Assembly (NCBI GenBank): GCA_034435435.1
Contig: DAOTXN010000161.1
Span: 30,915 to 94,914 of the forward strand
DNA: 64,000 nt
DNA from: DAOTXN01 sp034435435
GTDB taxonomy: Bacteria; Chloroflexota; Anaerolineae; S140-20
Direction: 5' to 3'
Shown here one piece after another: positions 1-7,876 of this stretch; positions within the stretch are counted from its first letter, which is position 1; every line of letters begins with the position of its first letter. Position numbers and translations under genes: made by a program. The notes beneath the pieces were generated by a model. It was not told the DNA's origin. It searched no databases and worked only from the letters and a program-made list of their open reading frames with translations.

Positions 1-175
1 AAAAAGCGCCCGTTGCCAGCATCTCCAGGTCACACACCGAGCGTTCCGACAAGCGCATGGCCGGCAGCCGGCTGGCGTAGGCCTCCAACTCTTCGATTTC
101 TTCGGGCGGCGCCATTAGGTCCACCAGCTTGCCGCCATAAGGGGAGATAAGCACCGAGTTTTCTGTCTTTCTCAT
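1..175 (-). CDS. sat: Sulfate adenylyltransferase, N-terminal part (cut by window edge)
   Basis: Only the first 58 codons lie in the window. The N-terminus reads SPYGGKLVDL, then LPAMRLSERSVCDLEMLATG, which matches the conserved start (PUA-like domain) of bacterial/archaeal ATP sulfurylase. That enzyme makes adenosine 5'-phosphosulfate from sulfate and ATP, or works in reverse in sulfur oxidation. The ATG at 175 follows an AGGAGA ribosome site (181-186). A consensus promoter lies about 165 bp upstream, so it is probably transcribed separately from the MBL gene. Whether it is assimilatory or dissimilatory cannot be told from this fragment. Confidence 0.85.
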   Translation of the reverse strand, partial: MRKTENSVLISPYGGKLVDLMAPPEEIEELEAYASRLPAMRLSERSVCDLEMLATGAF

Positions 176-299
176 AGTAGTCTCCTGATTACTTGCACCA
201 TCAAGACACCCAGTTCCGAAAAAACTGGATGATGTCAGCCACGCTTCAAGTACACTTGGCGTCTTTATGGTAAAGCGAATGTAAACACACAATAAAAAC

Positions 300-330
300 A
301 TGCATCGCGCGCGCAACACCACCGATGCAT
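300..330 (-). repeat. Hairpin in the sat leader
   Basis: ATGCATC (300-306) pairs with GATGCAT (324-330) around a GC-rich loop. It starts a few bases after the predicted sat transcription start, so it would form the 5' end of the mRNA. A stabilising or regulatory role is inference. Confidence 0.4.
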
Positions 331-339
331 GCATGGAGC

Positions 340-368
340 ATTGTAACAGACCCGAAAGGGGATGTCAA
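340..368 (-). promoter_or_regulatory. Sigma70-type promoter for sat
   Basis: On the minus strand TTGACA (363-368) and TACAAT (340-345) are separated by 17 bp. The leader to the sat ATG is about 160 nt. Confidence 0.7.
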
Positions 369-424
369 CATCATCTTTACTTAAAGTCGTTAGGATTTTG
401 TTATAAATGAGTAAGAAGGTCGCA

Positions 425-1318
425 TTAAGATGAGTGATGCTTGCGCCAGTAGCGCGCCAACCCATCCACCGACATAAACAGCGGATTGGCCAGCTCGTGG
501 CGTTGCCAGTCTGGCTCGGTTGCGCCGTGGGCTTGGGCGCGCTGGCGGTTCCAGGCCGAATACTCGGCCACCAGGTCGTCGCGCTCACGGCCATTCTGGA
601 TTCTCTGGCTCACAAACTCGGTCGCCTGGTCCAACAGCTCGAGCATATTTTGCAGATGCTCGCGTGCGTCGCGCACCGGTCCGAAATGTGTGGGATAAAG
701 CGCGGCAAAATTCTCGCTCGACAGACGCTGCAGGGTCTTGCGCCACGCCTCGCGGTCGAATTCGGGCGGCGGCGCGGGGATGGACACAAAGTCGCTGCCC
801 GGCAAGCGCACGCCGGCCGCGTCGCCGGTAAAAGCCACGTCGCCCAAGCGATAGACGTGATGGTGCCAGGCGTGGCCGGGTGTGTCGAGAGCGGTAAAAG
901 TCAGTCCGTTGACCTGCACGGCCTCGCCATCCCGCACGGCGCGCACACGCTCGGCCGGCGCCGGGAGGGTGTGGCCCCACAACACGTCCAGCGCATCGCC
1001 ATAGATGCGCCCGGCGCTGGTCAACAAGCGCGACGGGTCCACCAGGTGCGGCGCGCCGATGGGGTGGACGTACACCGTCGCGCCTTGTTGCGCCCACCAA
1101 CCGGCCGCCCCGGCGTGGTCCAGGTGGATGTGTGTGACCAGCACGTGGCGCACGTCGGCGGGGGCGTAGCCGTGTTCGGCCAGCCGGGAGAGCAAGGTGT
1201 CCAGCGTTGACATTGGGCCGGTTTCCACCAGCACCGGCCCGCCGCCGCCGACCACCAGGTATGCAGCGATGGTGGCGTGGCGGCCCGAAAAGTTGAGGTC
1301 GAGGGTGTGAATCTGCAT
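425..1318 (-). CDS. MBL-fold metallo-hydrolase
   Basis: This is a 297-residue metallo-beta-lactamase-fold hydrolase of the glyoxalase II/lactonase type. The metal-binding HIHLDH motif is at residues 63-68. Later ligand motifs are visible as TPGHAWHH, FTGDAAG and YPTHFGP. The substrate cannot be predicted. The start was placed at the internal ATG (1318) because AGGAGAG lies 8 bp upstream; an in-frame ATG 24 bp earlier lacks a ribosome site. It stands alone, divergent from the heme-operon regulator. Confidence 0.8.
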   Translation of the reverse strand: MQIHTLDLNFSGRHATIAAYLVVGGGGPVLVETGPMSTLDTLLSRLAEHGYAPADVRHVLVTHIHLDHAGAAGWWAQQGATVYVHPIGAPHLVDPSRLLTSAGRIYGDALDVLWGHTLPAPAERVRAVRDGEAVQVNGLTFTALDTPGHAWHHHVYRLGDVAFTGDAAGVRLPGSDFVSIPAPPPEFDREAWRKTLQRLSSENFAALYPTHFGPVRDAREHLQNMLELLDQATEFVSQRIQNGRERDDLVAEYSAWNRQRAQAHGATEPDWQRHELANPLFMSVDGLARYWRKHHSS

Positions 1319-1356
1319 CGGGTGACTCTCCTGTAGGCGCAATGGTCGTCGAGATA

Positions 1357-1385
1357 ATCATACCACATGCCTGGCGTTACGTCAC
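1357..1385 (-). promoter_or_regulatory. Extended -10 promoter for the MBL gene
   Basis: TGG plus TATGAT (1357-1362) form an extended -10 box. A weak -35, GTGACG, lies 17 bp upstream (1380-1385). Confidence 0.5.
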
Positions 1386-1462
1386 GCAGCCTACCGGCTT
1401 TGGGAACCGGCGCGCTTGGATGAGAAGACGATGAGAGTTTGTGATTTATGGCGCTTGACACG

Positions 1463-1490
1463 TTGACAGGACGCTCGCCTGTGCTATACT
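1463..1490 (+). promoter_or_regulatory. Promoter of the heme operon
   Basis: TTGACA (1463-1468) and TATACT (1485-1490) are 16 bp apart and 50 bp upstream of the regulator ATG. It is the only clear promoter before the four same-strand genes ending at 5960. Confidence 0.75.
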
Positions 1491-1539
1491 CAGATTCGGT
1501 TAGTTGTACATAGAAATACATAGAAAAAGGCTGATAACA

Positions 1540-2193
1540 ATGACCGATTCGGCGCGCAACACATTGGGACCCTGGCTGGAATTGAGCGCAGCCGCTGACT
1601 ACCTGGGCGTGCACTTTAGCACCTTGCGGCGCTGGGCCGACGAGGGCCAATTGCCTTATATCCGCACCCCCGGCGGGCGGCGGCGCTTTCAAAAAAGTGA
1701 CCTGGACGCTTTTTTGTCCAGTCTGCACCACGGACCCGAACCCTTTTCCACCGCGCTACAAAAACTGGAACACCCCATCGCGCTGAGCCGGGCCGGACAC
1801 GCCGGCGTGCGCGACGAGCCGTGGTATAGCCGTCTGGACGAGCGACAGCGCACGCTGATGCGCGCCGAAGGCCAGCAGATGATGGCCGTGCTGATGCAAT
1901 ATGCCACGCGCAGCAGCGGCGGCGAGGCCTTTCTCGAACAAGGTCAACGTCTGGCCGCGGAGTACGGGCGCATGTTCCACACCGTGGGCTTGTCGCTGGT
2001 CGAAACCGTGCGCGCCTTTGCGCTGGTGCGCCGCTCGATTTCCGACTCGGTGTACGAGGCCGGGGCGCTGGCCGGCCCGCCCGACGCAGAGACCTGGCGC
2101 GTGTACGACCGCACCAATCATTTTCTGGACACCATGCTGGTGACCATCGTCGAGGTCTTTGACCAGGCGCGCAGCCAGAATACGCTGGAATAG
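1540..2193 (+). CDS. Excisionase/MerR-type HTH regulator
   Basis: The product is 217 residues. Residues 12-60 form a winged-helix domain of the excisionase/MerR type (YLGVHFSTLRRWADEG, then TPGGRRRF). The remaining ~130 residues are helical and resemble stress-sensor (RsbR N-terminal-like) helical bundles; this second assignment is weak. The start at 1540 was preferred over 1504 because AAAAGG lies about 10 bp upstream. It is the first gene of the heme operon, 43 bp before the radical SAM gene, and is a likely regulator of it. Confidence 0.7.
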   Translation: MTDSARNTLGPWLELSAAADYLGVHFSTLRRWADEGQLPYIRTPGGRRRFQKSDLDAFLSSLHHGPEPFSTALQKLEHPIALSRAGHAGVRDEPWYSRLDERQRTLMRAEGQQMMAVLMQYATRSSGGEAFLEQGQRLAAEYGRMFHTVGLSLVETVRAFALVRRSISDSVYEAGALAGPPDAETWRVYDRTNHFLDTMLVTIVEVFDQARSQNTLE

Positions 2194-2236
2194 CGCCTGC
2201 ATTCCTCTAAAAGCGAACCCGCAGGAGCGAGGCTCA

Positions 2237-3385
2237 ATGAACTTACCCTCCTACCCCCCACCCCGGCTGATTTTTTGGGAGACCACCGCCGGGTGCAACC
2301 TGGCCTGCATCCACTGCCGGCGCGTGACCGTGGCCGACCAGTTGTTGCCCCAGGATTTGAGCACCGCCGAAGCCTTTGACTTGATTGACCAAATCGCCGC
2401 CTTTGCGCGGCCTATTTTTGTGCTTTCGGGCGGCGAGCCGCTCTTTCGCCCCGACATTTTCGACATCGCCCGCCGCGCCGCCGAGGCGGGTCTCATCGTC
2501 GCGCTGGCGACCAACGCCACGCTGATTGACGCCGGCGTGGCCCGGCGCATTCGACAGGCCGGAGTGCAGCGGGTCAGCGTGAGTCTGGACGGGGCCGACG
2601 CGCCCACCCACGACATTTTTCGCGGCGCGGGGGCGTTCGAGCGGGCGCTGGCGGGTATGGCCCATCTGCGCCAGGCGGGCGTGCCGGTCCAAATCAACAC
2701 CACCGTGGCCCGCCACAACCTGCACCAGATGCCTGAAACACTCGCCCTGGCGCAAGAATTGGACGCCGTGGCGTTGCACCTCTTTTTGCTTGTTCCCGTC
2801 GGCTGCGGCGTCGAAATCGCCGCCGACCAGCAAATCACGCCGGACGAATACGAGCAGGTGCTCAACTGGATGTACGACGCCGAGATGCAGGGCGGCGTCG
2901 AGCTGAAAGCGACCTGCGCCCCTCACTATTTCCGCATCGCCCGCCAGCGCCAGGTCGAGGAGCGCCGCCAGGGGGTGTTTCGTGAGCGCCCCGCCAGCCA
3001 TCATCGCCAGGCCCACATGGTAGGGCAAGTTGCCAACTTGCCCCACAACGGGCCGCAAGCCATGCACACGATGACCAAAGGCTGCCTGGCCGGCACGGGC
3101 GTGTGTTTCGTCAGCCATCGCGGCGAGGTTTTCCCCTGCGGTTACTTGCCGTTGCAGGCCGGAAACGTCCGCCAACAGCCCTTCCGCGAAATATGGGAAG
3201 GGTCAGCTCTATTCGCCGAGCTGCGCGACCCCGACCTGCTCACCGGCAAGTGCGGGCTGTGCGAGTTCAAGCGGGTGTGCGGCGGCTGTCGCGCCCGCGC
3301 CTACGGCATGACGCTGGAATATCTGGGTGAGGAGCCGTTTTGCACCTATCAGCCGGAAATCGTCAAGGCGACCAAGGACGAATGA
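2237..3385 (+). CDS. ahbD: Radical SAM/SPASM heme synthase, AhbD type
   Basis: This is a 382-residue radical SAM enzyme. The SAM-cluster cysteines are C20, C24 and C27 (CNLACIHC). The C-terminal SPASM region carries many cysteines (CLAGTGVC, FPCGYL, CGLCEFKRVCGGC, EEPFC) in the order typical of AhbD, which oxidatively decarboxylates coproheme to heme b without oxygen. Phrases such as VSLDGADAPTHDIFRG and HLFLLVPVG also fit AhbD. It starts at 2237 after GCAGGAGCGAGG and its stop overlaps the next start (ATGA). Residues just before the SPASM part are encoded by a palindromic repeat (see findings). NirJ/AhbC-type relatives are possible but less likely. Confidence 0.72.
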   Translation: MNLPSYPPPRLIFWETTAGCNLACIHCRRVTVADQLLPQDLSTAEAFDLIDQIAAFARPIFVLSGGEPLFRPDIFDIARRAAEAGLIVALATNATLIDAGVARRIRQAGVQRVSVSLDGADAPTHDIFRGAGAFERALAGMAHLRQAGVPVQINTTVARHNLHQMPETLALAQELDAVALHLFLLVPVGCGVEIAADQQITPDEYEQVLNWMYDAEMQGGVELKATCAPHYFRIARQRQVEERRQGVFRERPASHHRQAHMVGQVANLPHNGPQAMHTMTKGCLAGTGVCFVSHRGEVFPCGYLPLQAGNVRQQPFREIWEGSALFAELRDPDLLTGKCGLCEFKRVCGGCRARAYGMTLEYLGEEPFCTYQPEIVKATKDE

Positions 3386-4473
3386 CAAAGGACGAATCCC
3401 CAATCCAAAATCCAAAATTCAAAATCCAAAATCGCCAGTACGTGCGTTTTGCTTTTTACAAGCTAGACCCGCTGTGGCGGCGGCTGTCGCCGGAAAAGCA
3501 GGTCGCTCACAAGCGCGAGCTGCGGGCGACGATTGAGGGCTTTAATCGCCGCATGCTGCTGCGACCCTACAGCTTGATGGGCACACGGGCCGACGCCGAG
3601 CTGCTTTTGTGGCAGGTGGCCGAGCGCCTGGAACCCTTTCAAGAGCTGGCGACGGCCATGGCCTGCACGGCCATAGGGGGCTATTTGAATCTGGCCCATT
3701 CATTCTTGTCCCAAACCAAACGCTCGCTGTACGAGATGCGCGACGCGCCCGGCCAGGACGGCGAGCGGCTGATTATCCAGCCCACCGAGGCCAAATATTT
3801 GTTCGTCTATCCCTTTATCAAAACGCGACCCTGGTATCGGCTCACATTGCCCACGCGCCAGGGTATGATGGACGAGCACATCCAGGTCGGGCGCAAGTAC
3901 CCGGCGGTCAAGCTCAATACGACCTATTCCTTTGGACTGGATGACCAAGAGTTCGTCGTGGCTTTCGAGACCGACGAGCCAAGCGACTTTTTAGACCTGG
4001 TGCAAGAGCTGCGCGAGACCGAGGCCAGCCTGTATACCCTGCGCGACACGCCCCTGTTCACTTGCATCCAGATGTCGCTGGCCGAGGCGCTGGACGCGCT
4101 GGGCGGGCCCAAAATCGCCGAGCCACGTCTGGCCGACGAACCGGCGCCAGAGACGTGGATTGAGGCGGGGCCGCTGGCCGACCTGTCGCCAGGACAAAGC
4201 CGAACCGTCTATCTGGCGGGTCAACAGGTGGCGCTGTTCAACGTGGACGGGACGCTGTACGCGCTGAGCAATCGCTGCTCGCACGCGCGCGGCCCGTTGA
4301 GCCAGGGGGTCGTCGAATGTGACGGCGAGACCCGCGTCGTTACCTGTCCGTGGCATTATGCCAGATTCGACCTCGCCAGCGGGCAAGTCGTGGACGGCGT
4401 CGCCAGCGCGCCCGTGCCGGTCTATGCCGTGGAGGTGCGCGACGGGGTTATTTTCGTGGGGAGAAAAGGATGA
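3382..4473 (+). CDS. hemQ: HemQ coproheme decarboxylase fused to a Rieske domain
   Basis: The 363-residue product has two domains. Residues ~18-240 are chlorite-dismutase family of the HemQ (ChdC) type: the catalytic Tyr lies in VYPFIKTRPWY and the proximal heme His in MMDEHIQVGRKYP. HemQ uses peroxide to turn coproheme into heme b. Residues ~262-360 are a Rieske [2Fe-2S] domain with CSH...CPWH ligands. Typical HemQ proteins (~250 residues) have no such domain. Residues 5-17 are encoded by an AATCCAAAA-type repeat (3402-3433), so the first residues are probably not conserved. The start at 3382 overlaps the previous stop, and its own stop overlaps hemY. Confidence 0.85.
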   Translation: MTKDESPIQNPKFKIQNRQYVRFAFYKLDPLWRRLSPEKQVAHKRELRATIEGFNRRMLLRPYSLMGTRADAELLLWQVAERLEPFQELATAMACTAIGGYLNLAHSFLSQTKRSLYEMRDAPGQDGERLIIQPTEAKYLFVYPFIKTRPWYRLTLPTRQGMMDEHIQVGRKYPAVKLNTTYSFGLDDQEFVVAFETDEPSDFLDLVQELRETEASLYTLRDTPLFTCIQMSLAEALDALGGPKIAEPRLADEPAPETWIEAGPLADLSPGQSRTVYLAGQQVALFNVDGTLYALSNRCSHARGPLSQGVVECDGETRVVTCPWHYARFDLASGQVVDGVASAPVPVYAVEVRDGVIFVGRKG

Positions 4474-5960
4474 GCAGCACGCCGCACGTCGTCATCGTCG
4501 GCGGGGGCGTCACCGGGCTGGCCGCCGCCTATTATGTGCAGAAAAAAGCCGCCGCGGCCGGCGTCTCGTTGCGCTACACGCTGGTGGAACAAACGTCGCG
4601 GCTGGGCGGCAAAATCGTCACCCAGGAGAGCGACGGCTTTGTGGTCGAGGGCGGCCCCGACTGCTTTCTCACCAGCAAGCCGTGGGCGCTGAATTTGTGC
4701 CGCGAGTTGGGTCTGGACGATGAACTCATCGGTACCAACGAGGCGCGCCGCAAAGTGTACGTGCTCAACAACGGACGGTTGCATCCACTGCCCGAAGGAG
4801 TGATGCTCATCGTCCCGACCCAGTTCTTACCCTTTGCCGCCTCGCGCCTCATTTCCTGGCCCGGCAAGCTGCGCATGGGACTGGACCTGTTCATCCCGCG
4901 CCGCCGAGAGGACGGCGACGAGACCCTGGGCAGTTTTGTGCGCCGCCGGCTGGGGCAAGAGGCGCTGGATAAAATCGCCGAGCCGCTGCTGTCGGGCATC
5001 CACGTCTCCGACCCGGAACGGCTGAGCCTAAAGAGCAGCTTTCCCCGCTTGATGGACGTGGAGCGCAAACACGGCAGCCTGATTCGAGGGATGCTGGCGG
5101 CGCGGCGCAACAACGGCGCGCGCCCCAAATTGCCCATGTTTATGACCCTGCGCGGCGGGATGGGCCGGTTGGTGGACACTCTGGCCGGCCGGCTGGACCC
5201 GGCCGCGGTGCGCACCGGCGCGGGGGTCGCGTCGGTGCACAGCTTGAACGCGGGCGGGCCGCCCTACCGGGTACGCACCACCGACGGCGAAACGCTCCAG
5301 GCCGACGCCCTCATCCTGACTACGCCCTCTGACGTTTCCGCTCGTCTGCTGGCCGGTGTGGACCCCGCCCTGGCGCACGAGCTGGCGGGCATCCGTACAG
5401 TCTCGACGGCGCTCGTGTCGTTGGGCTACGGGCCACGGGCGGGTCTCTCGCCGTGGGACGGGTTTGGATTCATCGTCCCCAAAACGGAACAACGACGCAT
5501 CACCGCCTGCACGTGGACCTCGACCAAGTTCGACGGCCGCGCTCCGGCGGGCCATCAATTGCTGCGGGCATTCGTGGGCGGGCCAGGGCGCGAAGAGCTG
5601 GCCGAATTGGACGACCAGGCGCTGCTGCAAACAGTGCGCGCCGAGCTGTCCGACATTATGGGACTGCGCGCCCAGCCGGACCTGGCGCGGGTGTTTCGCT
5701 GGCGTAAGGCCAATCCCCAATACGACCTGGGCCATGTGGACCGCGTGCGGGCGATGCAGGCGCAGGCGGCGGCCCACGGCGGATTGTTCCTGGCCGGCAG
5801 CTCGTTCGACGGCGTGGGCGTGCCCGACTGTGTGCGCCAGGCTGAACAGGCCGCCGACGGCGTGCTAAAAAGTGTACTTGTCACCAAGACCTCAAGACAC
5901 GAAGAAACAAAAATCTGTTACTGCTCAGATGGGGATATGACAACGAATTTTCAGGATTGA
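4470..5960 (+). CDS. hemY: Coproporphyrinogen/protoporphyrinogen oxidase
   Basis: A 496-residue FAD enzyme of the HemY/CgoX family with an N-terminal dinucleotide fold (VVIVGGGVTGLAAAYYV). GGPDCF and GSSFDGVGVPDC are family signatures. It oxidises coproporphyrinogen III to coproporphyrin III, or protoporphyrinogen IX to protoporphyrin IX; the HemQ neighbour favours the coproporphyrin route. ATG 4470 overlaps the hemQ stop. The normal C-terminus ends near VLKS; the last ~30 residues and the stop codon come from repeat DNA and the MITE inserted at 5917. Confidence 0.88.
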   Translation: MSSTPHVVIVGGGVTGLAAAYYVQKKAAAAGVSLRYTLVEQTSRLGGKIVTQESDGFVVEGGPDCFLTSKPWALNLCRELGLDDELIGTNEARRKVYVLNNGRLHPLPEGVMLIVPTQFLPFAASRLISWPGKLRMGLDLFIPRRREDGDETLGSFVRRRLGQEALDKIAEPLLSGIHVSDPERLSLKSSFPRLMDVERKHGSLIRGMLAARRNNGARPKLPMFMTLRGGMGRLVDTLAGRLDPAAVRTGAGVASVHSLNAGGPPYRVRTTDGETLQADALILTTPSDVSARLLAGVDPALAHELAGIRTVSTALVSLGYGPRAGLSPWDGFGFIVPKTEQRRITACTWTSTKFDGRAPAGHQLLRAFVGGPGREELAELDDQALLQTVRAELSDIMGLRAQPDLARVFRWRKANPQYDLGHVDRVRAMQAQAAAHGGLFLAGSSFDGVGVPDCVRQAEQAADGVLKSVLVTKTSRHEETKICYCSDGDMTTNFQD

Positions 5961-6139
5961 CCGAAAGGCGCCGCTACGAACCATCCCATGGGGATACCCT
6001 CACCTTGCAGTTGGGTGAGGTGGGGCATCACTTTTGGCCCCGGTTAGCGTGTCTGTGGCGACCAGTCTATCGAGTTGAAAGGCCCAGATTCGCTCAATCC
6101 TCTGATTCGTTGTCATATCTGTACAGGCTGAGCAATTAC
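5917..6139 (+). mobile_element. MITE-like element, copy 1
   Basis: A 223 bp non-coding element is flanked by the 8-bp direct repeat AAAAATCT (5909-5916 and 6140-6147). Its ends are inverted (GTTACTGCTCAG left, GTAATTGCTCAG right), followed further in by inverted GATATGACAACGAAT. The interior is closely similar to copy 2 at 9823-10036, for example TTTTCAGGATTGACCGAA and GCTCAATCCTCTGATTCG. It encodes no transposase. It is inserted inside an older CCAAGAC/GTCTTGG hairpin and supplies the stop codon of hemY. Confidence 0.85.
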
Positions 6140-6192
6140 AAAAATCTAAACTTGGCGTCTTGGTGGTGAAAAATTTAAAGAGGAGTAGGAGC

Positions 6193-7785
6193 ATGAAAAA
6201 GGCATTACGAAACACGCTACTGTTGATATGGGTCGCCATCCTGGTGGCAAGCTGTGGATTGTTGGGCCAGGAGGCCAAGAAACAGGGCGGCACGCTGGTG
6301 CGGGCGATGACCTCGGAACCGGCGCAGATTGACCCGCAGGGCGCGCCCAGCTCGGGCCTCAGCCTGGCGCTGCCGTATTTGTTCGACACGCTGGTGGTGC
6401 GCGATTTGGATAACAGCCTCCATCCGCTGCTGGCCGAAAGCTGGGACGTAGCGGACGACGGCAAAACGATTACTTTCAAGCTCAAAAAGGGTCTCAAGTT
6501 TCACGACGGCACGCCGTTGAACGCCGAGGCAGTCAAATTCACCTTCGAGCGCTTCAAAGAGACCGGCGCGGCCTCGCCCATCTATGGCGGCGTCACGCAG
6601 ATTGCCGGCATCGAAGCCGTGGACGACCTGACCGTGCGCTTTAGCTTTGAGCAGCCGGCGGCCAATTTTTGGAGCACCATCAGCATGCCCTACGCCGGCA
6701 TCATCAGCCCCGCCTCGGCGCAAAAAGTGGCCGCAGCGGGCGAGGGACATCTGGTGGGCAGCGGTCCGTTTATGTTGGGCGAGTGGCTGCCCGGCCAGTC
6801 CATCACCTTGCTGCGCAATCCCGACTATGCCTGGGGCCCGCCGCTGGTCGAAAACCGGGGCGCGCCGTACCTGGACGCATTCGTGTTCAAAGTCATCCCC
6901 GACGCCAGCACCCAACTGGCGGCGCTGCAAGCGGGCGAAGTGGACGTGCTCTTTGTCAACCAACCGGCCCACAAAGAAACGCTGGAAAAAAACGCCTCGG
7001 TCCAGTTGGAGGACGCGGTGCTCAACAGCCTGATTTACCTGGGCTTTAACTGCCAAAAACCGCCCTTTGACGACGTGCAGGTGCGCCAGGCATTGTCGCA
7101 CGCCGTCAACAAAGCGGAGATTCTGGAACTGGCGCTGGGCGGGCTGGGACAGGTCGCTTTTGCCCCGCTGCCCCCCACGCTGCCCGGCTTTGACCCGGCG
7201 CTGCAGGACCACGAGTTGGGCTATGATCCGCAAAAGGCCCAGGAATTGCTCGTCGCCGCTGGTTTTCAGCAAAAAGACGACGGCGTGTGGGAGCGCGACG
7301 GTCAGACGCTCAAGGGCGTGCTGCTCACCTCCAACCGCGCCCCCAACGAAGCCATCGCCACCGTGCTGCAGAGCCAGCTCAAGGCCATCGGTGTGTCGGT
7401 CGAGATTCAGCAACTAGACTCGAAAGCGGTGATGGACGCCACCGCCGCCGGCCAGTTCGACTTGCTGCTGTGGCGCTATGACTGGAACGACCCCGACGCG
7501 CTCAATATCTATCTCGCCACAAATCGTATTGGGCGCACCAATCGGGTGGGCTATAGCAACCCTGCCGTGGATGCACTGCTGGAACAGGGCGCCCACGAAA
7601 TGGACCAGGCCGCCCGCCACGAGCTGTACGTCGAGGCCCAAAAGCTCATCTTGAACGACGCGCCCTGGCAGCCCTTGTACATCCCCATTGACGTGATTGC
7701 GATGAGTAAAAAGGTCGAGGGCGCCACGGTGGGTTACATGGGACGTTTGCTGCTCAACGACGCCCGGCTTGTGGAAGACAAGTGA
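6193..7785 (+). CDS. ABC transporter solute-binding lipoprotein (family 5)
   Basis: A 530-residue extracytoplasmic binding protein of the oligopeptide/dipeptide/nickel family. It starts at ATG 6193 behind AGGAGTAGGAG and has a lipoprotein signal peptide ending in the lipobox VASC. Family features include LAESWDVADDGKTITFKLKKG and FHDGTPLNAEAVKFTFERF. It should deliver peptides or a similar solute to the two permeases encoded next. Specificity cannot be read from sequence. Confidence 0.88.
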   Translation: MKKALRNTLLLIWVAILVASCGLLGQEAKKQGGTLVRAMTSEPAQIDPQGAPSSGLSLALPYLFDTLVVRDLDNSLHPLLAESWDVADDGKTITFKLKKGLKFHDGTPLNAEAVKFTFERFKETGAASPIYGGVTQIAGIEAVDDLTVRFSFEQPAANFWSTISMPYAGIISPASAQKVAAAGEGHLVGSGPFMLGEWLPGQSITLLRNPDYAWGPPLVENRGAPYLDAFVFKVIPDASTQLAALQAGEVDVLFVNQPAHKETLEKNASVQLEDAVLNSLIYLGFNCQKPPFDDVQVRQALSHAVNKAEILELALGGLGQVAFAPLPPTLPGFDPALQDHELGYDPQKAQELLVAAGFQQKDDGVWERDGQTLKGVLLTSNRAPNEAIATVLQSQLKAIGVSVEIQQLDSKAVMDATAAGQFDLLLWRYDWNDPDALNIYLATNRIGRTNRVGYSNPAVDALLEQGAHEMDQAARHELYVEAQKLILNDAPWQPLYIPIDVIAMSKKVEGATVGYMGRLLLNDARLVEDK

Positions 7786-7787
7786 TG

Positions 7788-7856
7788 GGACACAGATAAA
7801 CACAGATTGCCGCAGAAAAAAGCCTAATCAGTGTTCATCTGTGTTCATCTGTGTCC
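7788..7856. repeat. ACAGAT-type intergenic hairpin repeat
   Basis: GGACACAGAT (7788-7797) pairs with ATCTGTGTCC (7847-7856). The same family occurs at 12477, 23205 and 24051. It lies between the binding-protein and permease genes. Confidence 0.75.
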
Positions 7857-7876
7857 TACTCTTGGAGTCTGTTGAT

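Noticed and set aside
434..1210. Long plus-strand ORF opposite the MBL hydrolase
   Set aside because: It is a shadow of the GC-rich minus-strand gene; no ribosome site or recognisable domain.
5957..6169. 70-codon ORF inside MITE copy 1
   Set aside because: It is not preserved in copy 2, has no ribosome site and no similarity to transposases.
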